Assembly: GCA_035582835.1 (NCBI GenBank)
Contig: JAYKAV010001997.1
Span: forward strand, 416,526 to 480,525
Length of the DNA: 64,000 bases
From: Phoebastria nigripes
Lineage: Eukaryota > Chordata > Aves > Procellariiformes > Diomedeidae
Reading direction: 5' to 3'
Both the position numbers and the translations under genes were made by a program. Shown here piece after piece: positions 21,955 through 64,000 of the stretch. Positions within the stretch are counted from its first letter, which is position 1, and every line of letters begins with the position of its first letter. The notes beneath the pieces are model-generated. The model worked only from the letters and a program-made list of their open reading frames with translations, was not told the DNA's origin and did no database searches.

Positions 21955-24255
21955 GATCCTATTTTATAACAGATATCGGTGCTTAGTGGGCGCAAATTCC
22001 AAGTCTAACCTGTAAACAGGTTAGACTTGGAATTTGCAATTACAATGTTTCTTCAGTGCTTACCTGGGATGCCTGAAAAGTACCAGCTCTGTTCTCAAAC
22101 TCAGAACATTTTGCAGTAACAGTGGATAAGTTACACTTTAACTGGTTCATTTCTTCTGATAGAGAACGAAGTAACTGTTCCCTGCTTTCTGCTTCCTTTG
22201 TTTTTTCCTCTAGTTGACTTTGTAACNAGGAGACTTCACTATTCTTGGTTTTGGATCTAAGCTTGTCTTTCAGGTTTTGGATTTCTTTGTCCTTCTCTCC
22301 AAGAAGATGGTTGTCTTTTTCTTTTTCTTTTTCAAGGGAAAGTATTTTCTAAATGAAACAGAATAAAAAAGTGACACAAATGACTAAGTGTCAGTCTATG
22401 CAACAAATGCATTAGCAAGTTTACAACAGTTTGAGAAGATACTTTGAAAGGTTCTCTCTTAGCCTTTAATTAACTGAGAATATTACTTTTTACTCAAAAC
22501 AGACAACACCACCGCAACCATCTGAAATATTTCAAGTGATAGTAAAAACAGTCTGAAGTAGATGAAACAAGGAAAGAATGCAAAGAACCAAATTTCACAG
22601 ACTTGGTAGGTACTCAGTCTTGTATATGAATACAGATCACTACAACAGATGAACCTTAAAACACAAGAAGTACAAGAACTCTTGAACACCTCCAGTGAAG
22701 AGGTTGGTGACACATTGCTTAGTGTTGGTTAGCATATTTAGTAGTTTATAGGAGCAGCAAAGCCTTCTTGCAAACTAAATGACAGTAAGTGAAGTTACAA
22801 AAGAGTTATAATAAAGCATTGAGGAGAAGGATCCTGTTTTCCAAATTATCTGGCCTTTTAGTTTCAAAATGTGCTTTAGTAGATATTTTCAACAGGCACT
22901 CTTTTTTCAGTAGGCCTCCCACACAGGTAATTATTTCATAGCATTAGTACTGCATTTGAGATACCTTGGGGTTCTACGTAAACTTCTGTTATGATAGCAT
23001 TTCATTTTCCATGAGAAAGGTTGATGTTGAAATCCTACATGTTGATATCAAGTCATTAGAAGATGACAGAGAAACTGAAAGAAATTGAGTTTTAGAGAGC
23101 CTCATTTAGGGATTGGTTGAAGACCACACAGTGCTCACTAGAATTAAAATATTGACACCAAATAGTACCTAGTATATCTAAACATGCCTGTGATTTTCCA
23201 CCTGTAAACTAGGAACCCANTATTAAGTAACCAACACTGAGCAAGCAGCAAACTCCACCAGACACAGCAAATATGCTAAGGAATTTAGCGACAACAGTAC
23301 ATGAGCTGTCTAGCCATAGCTGGTACTTGGGTTAGCACTTCTCAACTGATGTTGTGGCACAGACACACAAAAAGCCTTATTGTCAAAAGAAGTAGCCTAG
23401 AAATATTAGTGTGCCTAGTCTCCATTAGTTGTATCCTTTGAAAGAGTCCATTTAAAGTTTCCCAGTCCTTCTGGGAAGCCTAACAGTATGTGACTTGGTC
23501 ACATACTAAGTCTTGAACTCTTTCTTTGCAATCACAGGTTTACCTTGAATGGACTACAAGGCATGGAAATTACAGCGTCTTAGCTTCTGCTCTTTGGTCG
23601 TAAAGGAAGAATAATGTGGTGAACTGATCACAGTTTTACTTACCTGTAGCTGAGTGGGAGCTTGAGAATATAATTCAAGCAAATACTCAGCACTTTTTGG
23701 CATATTCTTAGGCAACTGTTTGCAAACACAATGTTCTTTGCAGGAAATGTGCAAAATAATTCTGTGGGACCAACTGTTCCAAACAGTTGGACATGTGAGG
23801 ACAGGTCTTAATGGACTAATTGGCACCTCTGGCCTCAAGTCTTTGTATTTAACAGCCTTGTCAGATGATTGTAATTTCATTAGTTCAGTCATCGTTGAAA
23901 AATATTTGATAACAAAAATGTCAAACTAAAACAGCAGTGACATCAAAGTAAACTAAGTTTTAGGAGGAAAGACTGGCATCTTGCTTACAAAGTCGGACAT
24001 ACTTGGACTCATGTTAACCGAGCACAATTAGGACATCACAAATGTTAGCTCGAGTACGAACATCCACCTCACCTCTAGGAGCCCGTTCCTTTCCGGATCA
24101 GTCATTTTGCTTTTCCCTTTCACGACTTCCTCCATTGATTTTCTCAGGGCTGCGTTCTCCTGCTTATACTTCTCGAGATCATTCTCAGGNCTGGAGCTAC
24201 CCGACTTTAAGCCCCACTTGCCAATAATTAGATCTTTGGCGGTCTTGGAATTCAT
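8071..24255 (-). CDS. CEP55: CEP55, midbody centrosomal protein of 55 kDa, 8 coding exons
   Basis: CEP55 is a coiled-coil scaffold. It moves from the centrosome to the midbody and recruits ALIX and TSG101, and through them ESCRT-III, for abscission. Eight exons on the minus strand (24255-24073, 22348-22064, 17530-17465, 16652-16511, 14426-14110, 12271-12200, 11291-11166, 8274-8071) join in phase with GT/AG borders to 464 codons, the same length as the human protein. Seen: long coiled coils encoded by exons 3, 6, 7 and 8; the ESCRT/ALIX-binding region around residues 160-215, with [15 protein letters not shown] nearly as in human; and a C-terminal Cys/His zinc site (C440, C443, H458, C462). 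The start at 24255 follows a splice acceptor by ten bases and gives [10 protein letters not shown], matching the human N-terminus in type. Ambiguous bases fall in codon 22 (AGN) and codon 102 (TNG). No disabling change is seen elsewhere. Confidence 0.97.
8513..9842 (-). mobile_element. CR1 LINE, 5'-truncated, reverse transcriptase with one stop
   Basis: The left edge shows the reverse complement of the CR1 3' terminus, with two CATAGAAT units and then TTAAGGTTGGAAAAGACC. The reverse-transcriptase frame runs 9832-8531. It carries [46 protein letters not shown], the catalytic FADD at 9385-9374, and the usual C-terminal GLDDLRGLF. One in-frame TGA at 9556-9554 replaces a Trp codon; no frameshift is evident. 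Upstream ORF2 parts (endonuclease) and ORF1 are missing. The copy sits in a CEP55 intron in sense orientation. Seven ambiguous bases fall inside it, an unusual density. Confidence 0.95.
9843..10160. other. Unassigned segment abutting the CR1 5' edge
   Basis: Sequence beyond the CR1 truncation point is less AT-rich than surrounding intron and contains a 101-codon minus-strand frame (10149-9844) that runs up to the CR1 edge. I recognise no domain. It might be part of an older mobile element into which the CR1 inserted; nothing in the sequence proves that. Confidence 0.3.
11166..11291 (-). CDS. CEP55: CEP55 coding exon 7, residues 356-397
   Basis: Exactly 42 codons between an AG acceptor (GTTGCCAG) and donor GTATGTAC. 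The translation includes [19 protein letters not shown], close to the human coiled-coil segment. Coiled-coil region. Confidence 0.97.
11292..12199 (-). other. CEP55 intron 11292-12199
   Basis: AT-rich, with short homopolymer A/T runs near 11,450-11,505. No exon or mobile element was recognised. Confidence 0.7.
11349..11374 (+). repeat. G-run cluster with quadruplex pattern
   Basis: Four G runs (3, 7, 5 and 3 or more G) are separated by loops of one, two and five bases, on the strand opposite CEP55 transcription. The cluster lies about 60 bp into the intron from the exon 7 acceptor, so the pre-mRNA carries the C-rich complement. Confidence 0.6.
12200..12271 (-). CDS. CEP55: CEP55 coding exon 6, residues 332-355
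   Basis: 24 codons, [20 protein letters not shown] and onward, matching the human VQFLYTSLLKQQEEQTRVAL segment. It is bordered by acceptor CCTTGTAG and donor GTACCA. Coiled coil. Confidence 0.96.
12272..14109 (-). other. CEP55 intron 12272-14109
   Basis: No exon recognised. Several homopolymers: T near 12,518-12,534, A21 at 12,667-12,687 and T near 12,967-12,983. Confidence 0.7.
14110..14426 (-). CDS. CEP55: CEP55 coding exon 5, residues 226-331
   Basis: 317 nt, completing a split Gly codon and adding 105 codons. [14 protein letters not shown] resembles the human YLQEEKQKCYNDLL. The exon ends in [16 protein letters not shown] before donor GTAAGT. Heptad-rich coiled coil. Confidence 0.97.
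14427..16510 (-). other. CEP55 intron 14427-16510
   Basis: No exon recognised. A run of 11 G (14,462-14,472, plus strand) lies about 35 nt upstream of the exon 5 acceptor in the transcript, as C. A runs occur near 15,099-15,114 and 16,117-16,128. Confidence 0.7.
16511..16652 (-). CDS. CEP55: CEP55 coding exon 4, ESCRT/ALIX-binding region, residues 179-225
   Basis: Begins [20 protein letters not shown], almost identical to human. The Trp, Tyr and Arg that contact ALIX and TSG101 peptides in human CEP55 are present (W186, Y189 and R193 here). Ends one base into a Gly codon before donor GTATCA. Confidence 0.97.
16653..17464 (-). other. CEP55 intron 16653-17464
   Basis: Contains a CR1 3'-end relic at 17092-17205; otherwise AT-rich with a T run near 17,270. 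Confidence 0.7.
17092..17205 (-). mobile_element. CR1 3'-tail relic
   Basis: GGATCATAGAATTATTCAGG, then TTGGAAGGACCTCAGGAGG and TAATCCAACC, is the reverse complement of a CR1 3' end. Only the untranslated tail and a little beyond survive. It lies in a CEP55 intron, sense to the gene. Confidence 0.8.
17465..17530 (-). CDS. CEP55: CEP55 coding exon 3, residues 157-178
   Basis: 22 codons ending [11 protein letters not shown], corresponding to human INNIHEMEIQLKD at the start of the ESCRT/ALIX-binding region. It is shorter at its N-terminal side than the human segment. Acceptor TCTGCAG, donor GTAAGT. Confidence 0.94.
19310..21571 (-). mobile_element. CR1 LINE with endonuclease tail and broken reverse transcriptase
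   Basis: The left edge has CATAGAATAGTTTGGGTTGG, the reverse complement of a CR1 3' end. Read on the minus strand, the copy begins near 21,571 with the endonuclease C-terminus ([14 protein letters not shown]). It continues through the linker (21455-21156, with [18 protein letters not shown]) and the reverse-transcriptase start (20976-20674, with NIAPIFKKG) to the main RT block (20568-19543, with [19 protein letters not shown] and FADD at 20187-20176). Reading-frame changes near 20,700, 20,570 and 19,600 and between the linker and the RT start make it inactive. It is a longer copy than the one at 8.5 kb and a different subfamily. Confidence 0.95.
21892..21952 (+). repeat. 61-nt A homopolymer
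   Basis: An uninterrupted run of 61 A on the plus strand, so T in the CEP55 transcript. It lies 320 bp beyond the CR1 5' edge. There is no poly(A) signal just before it and no evident target-site duplication, so a retrocopy tail is not proven. Its length makes assembly or polymerase slippage error likely. Confidence 0.9.
21992..22037. repeat. Perfect 22-bp inverted repeat with 2-nt loop
   Basis: The left arm (21992-22013, GCAAATTCCAAGTCTAACCT then GT) is exactly reverse-complementary to the right arm (22016-22037), with AA between them. The right arm ends 26 bp before the exon 2 donor boundary (22064), so the hairpin would form in the intron just after the 5' splice site of CEP55. Confidence 0.95.
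22064..22348 (-). CDS. CEP55: CEP55 coding exon 2, residues 62-156
   Basis: 95 codons. [20 protein letters not shown] matches the human KEKNAYQLTEKDKEIQRLRD stretch, and [17 protein letters not shown] matches the human REQVLKALSEEKDVLK. Ambiguous base at 22227 makes codon 102 TNG; Leu is expected, but a stop codon cannot be excluded from this base alone. Acceptor TTTCATTTAG, donor GTAAGC. Confidence 0.97.
22349..24072 (-). other. CEP55 intron 22349-24072
   Basis: No exon or mobile element recognised. A 112-codon minus-strand frame at 23892-23554 has no recognisable domain. Confidence 0.7.
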
Positions 24256-24265
24256 CTTTAAGCAC
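24073..24265 (-). CDS. CEP55: CEP55 coding exon 1 with start codon, residues 1-61
   Basis: Follows acceptor TTTTTTATAG. Ten untranslated bases precede ATG at 24255. [17 protein letters not shown] resembles human MSSRSTKDLIKSKWGSK. Ends NGLLE before donor GTGAGG. Codon 22 is AGN (Ser or Arg). Confidence 0.96.
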
Positions 24266-24460
24266 CTATAAAAAATAAACGCAGCGTTACGGAATAGCAA
24301 ACCCTTCCACCCGGCAGGATGTGATTTCTGATACAGTTTTAGTCAACCACGGGCAGCGCAGGGCTTCCCGGCTCCTGCTAGCGGCTCTCGGAGCGGGCCG
24401 CAGGGAGCACCCGGGCCTGGGAGCACCCTGCGTTACGGCGGGGGAAGGGGGGGACCCTAC

Positions 24461-24560
24461 CCAGCGGCGGCGGCGGCGGCGGCGGCTGCCACTGCTGCTC
24501 CGGCCGGCCCCGGCCCCAGCCCCGCCCAGCCCCGCTTCCGGGAGTTTGAATCCCGCGGCT
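24461..24560 (-). other. CEP55: Probable non-coding first exon of CEP55
   Basis: On the minus strand a good donor (CTGG then GTAGGG, cut after 24461) sits in the CpG island about 195 bp before the acceptor of the start-codon exon. The 5' limit is not determinable from sequence and the stated end is only a guess. Confidence 0.45.
24465..24486 (+). repeat. (CGG)7 trinucleotide repeat
   Basis: Seven uninterrupted CGG units, read as CCG in the presumed CEP55 5' UTR, ending four bases before the predicted first-exon donor. Confidence 0.9.
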
Positions 24561-24960
24561 CCCGCATCGTCACTTCCGCCCGGTCTGCCTCAAAGTCGAA
24601 GCGACGGCTACGGGGTCTCCGATGGGTCTCAAAAGGCGGGGGGAGGGGTTAAAGAACGCTTCCGCGAAGACGCTGGCTAGAAGGGGCTGGGCGAGCAGGC
24701 GTGGGCGGGGCTGGAGGGACACGAGCTGCCCGGCGCCGGGTGGCCGCTAACGGCCGGCGGGGCGCTGCCCAGTTCTTCGCGGAATGCTTGAGAGGAGGCT
24801 CCCCATTGGCTGGCGTGGGCGGCCGCGTGACCTGTCTGGCCAATGCCATGGGTCCTTTCTTCACCTTACCTCGGTTTTCTGCCCCAGGGCACGTGCTCGC
24901 GACTGGCCGCTGTGAGGGGAGGGCTCCCTCATCCCGGCCCAGGGCGTCTGGGCCCTTCTG

Positions 24961-26496
24961 AGCGGGCTGGGGTGGTGTTTAGTTTCCCCTTTGGGAGGCC
25001 ATAATTAATTTTCCCTTTGAGGGGATTTCCATTTCATTGTTAAAGTGCGGCTATAGAAGGAGGGGCGGTGGCAGGTGAGCAGCCCCTCATGTTGCTTTCT
25101 GGCGGGTGGCTTTCCCCACCCTGCACGAGGCTTTAGTTCACTTGCTGTTCGGGCAGAAAGGGCAGTGGCTACCAGCTGCCTGGGGCAGCAAGCCTGGCCT
25201 GTGGCTCTGGCCATGCACCAGCTAGGGGACTTGTCTGGGACTGGGATGGGTGAGGGCGGGACAACTCACAATGATGCTTCAGCCAAGTCTTACGGGTCCT
25301 CTCAGTGCTGTGTCTTACGTGTCTTTATCCTTGTTCCTTCCTGAATGTGTTGGCTTTAGATTACCTTTTCTTCCCCAGAAATCCTCTTCCTCAGCTACCC
25401 AAAATCTAATCATTGTAGAAGGGAAGCAAGGTCCATCTTGGCTTCAAAAGTAATAAGCTAGGATAGTTCTCATGTGACCATATAAAAACTAGGCTGAACT
25501 TTGTCCACATATGACTCATTTTGCTCCATCTTGCTGGCTTCCCCTCTCATCTCTACTTAAAAACATATTTTGCAGTGGTACTGTGTACCACTTGGTTTCT
25601 TATATCTGGTCCACAGCTTAGAAAAACTGCTGTAAAGCTGAATGTGGGGTAGCTTAGAGCAGAGTTCTTTTTACTAATCATGTAAGTTTTACCTAGTTTC
25701 ATTTTAGTGGAGACTACTCCATGTATTTACGTTAAGANAAAATATTTATAAGCCTCCAAACAATACAGAGGGTCTTTTCACATTTTTTGCACGTACTTCC
25801 TTAATTCTTCTTTATTTTTACTTATGCATATATATTTTAATGATTTCTCAAGAGATCTACTAAATGTAGCGTGTTAAATGCAGAACCTGCAGTATTTATT
25901 CTGTGTAAAACGTAGTTGTTCCAGAGCACAACTGAAGGAGGAGCACTTAATCTATTTTTGAAGACCATAGGTATTTTGTGATTATACACTGACACGGACG
26001 CAAGCTAAAAACATTTACAAACAATGAAGTTACAAAAATTAAGAGGAAAAAAATACAAGCTATCATGAAATTTAATACCTTGGTATACCAAGAGGCAGAT
26101 GTGATGTATCTTGAGTACTGGAGTTGTGCTTAATGTCCATGTTGCTTATGCTTATTCTTGCCTTGGTTACTTACGAGAGACTTAAGAATAAAAGCAACAA
26201 AAAAAATTCTGCACTCGTTTTTACACTGTGCCCTTTCTGTTGCTGGATTTCACTAGCGAGAGCTCTTTTAGTGCAGCGACACAGAAGTTGGTGTCAATTT
26301 ACAGGTACTTTTTTTTTTCATAGCCTTCAGTAGCTAGTCCGTCATAGATCCACCCATAGACCTTCTTTACTGTAAACCAGCTATTCCCTGCCTCCTCTTC
26401 CTGCTAGCATTTCAGTCCAGAAGTTAAGGAGTTTGAAACTTAAGACTTCCTTGAATTTATTTGGTAACAATCAGCACTTAGTCAAGACTGGAAACA
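24961..26496. other. Intergenic interval and MYOF upstream region
   Basis: Between the CpG island and the MYOF start codon. It becomes AT-rich to the right, with no second CpG island. The MYOF transcription start and 5' UTR should lie here, probably in the last few hundred bases. No TATA box convinced me. Confidence 0.5.
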
Positions 26497-63633
<37,137 letters not shown>

Positions 63634-64000
63634 GTAAATCCTTGTTTTATCGTCAGTGTTGGTAATGGAGATGTGCCTTGGCTAGTTATTGTTGGAGAAT
63701 GATCTAACTTACTAAAATTGAAACAATTGAGTTGAATCTCAGAAATAAGAGAAGTGGTTATTGATGGTGTGGCTAGAAAAATGTCATACCCTCGTAGCAT
63801 GAAATGTTAATTTGAAACATTTTTATTATCTCAAATACAGTAATTTATTATACACACATTGTATCTTTTTGGTTCCTTCTCAGAAACTAGTAAAAATATT
63901 AAAATTATTATTTCCATCAAGAAATTGCTATTGTTTTCTATAATTGTGGATCCTGTTTTACAAATACTGAAATACAACTAAAAAGGTTGTTCTTGTAGAA

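Larger units (their letters stand above)
17531..22063 (-). other. CEP55 intron 17531-22063
   Basis: Largest CEP55 intron. Holds the 2.3-kb CR1 at 19310-21571, the 61-nt A tract at 21892-21952 and the palindrome at 21992-22037. Nothing recognised in 17,531-19,309. Confidence 0.8.
24340..24960. promoter_or_regulatory. CEP55: CpG island promoter of CEP55
   Basis: The most G+C- and CpG-rich part of the window, without a TATA box. It contains a GC box (GGGCGGGG, 24703-24710), an inverted CCAAT (ATTGG, 24805-24809), a direct CCAAT (24840-24844), an E-box CACGTG (24890-24895), ETS-like CTTCCGG near 24,535 and a TTTGAA hexamer (24545-24550) of cell-cycle-homology-region type. CCAAT plus CHR is a known layout in G2/M genes. 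Inference only: CEP55 is a G2/M gene in mammals. Confidence 0.75.

Noticed and set aside
24321..24680. 119-codon frame across the CpG island
   Set aside because: Low-complexity Pro/Ala/Arg translation caused by G+C-rich promoter DNA with few stop codons.

Overview
The window is bird nuclear DNA. CR1 retrotransposon copies carry the avian-type 3' end with CATAGAAT-type octamers, gene spacing is compact, and two multi-exon vertebrate genes lie head to head in the CEP55/MYOF arrangement known from tetrapods. The species cannot be named from the sequence.

Layout. Positions 1 to about 7,780 hold no recognisable gene, only AT-rich intergenic DNA with an ancient CR1-like relic near 3.04-3.72 kb and small tandem duplications. 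From 8,071 to about 24,500 on the minus strand lies CEP55, the midbody scaffold of cytokinetic abscission. All eight coding exons are present and give exactly 464 codons, the length of human CEP55, plus a probable non-coding first exon inside a CpG island. Its introns hold a 1.3-kb CR1 (8.5-9.8 kb), a CR1 tail relic (17.1 kb) and a 2.3-kb CR1 (19.3-21.6 kb), all in the sense orientation of CEP55. A 61-nt A tract and a perfect 46-nt palindrome sit just beside exon 3.

About 2.2 kb separates the CEP55 and MYOF start codons. From 26,497 to the right edge, on the plus strand, runs the 5' part of MYOF (myoferlin). Nineteen coding exons supply 563 codons: C2A, an acidic linker, C2B, FerI, C2C and the start of the next region. 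Every junction has GT/AG borders and consistent phase. The gene continues past the window (human protein about 2,061 residues). Its introns carry a CR1 fragment closely related to the 19.3-kb copy, an antique CR1 relic near 50 kb and a CR1 3' tail near 41.4 kb.

The two genes act in different processes: CEP55 recruits ESCRT factors to the midbody, and myoferlin is a tail-anchored ferlin for membrane fusion and repair. Neighbourhood alone does not imply shared function. I found no clearly new biological system. The items most worth checking are the palindrome plus A tract beside a splice donor, the 39-nt in-frame MYOF exon with a weak donor next to a tandem acceptor, and altered phosphosite spacing in CEP55.
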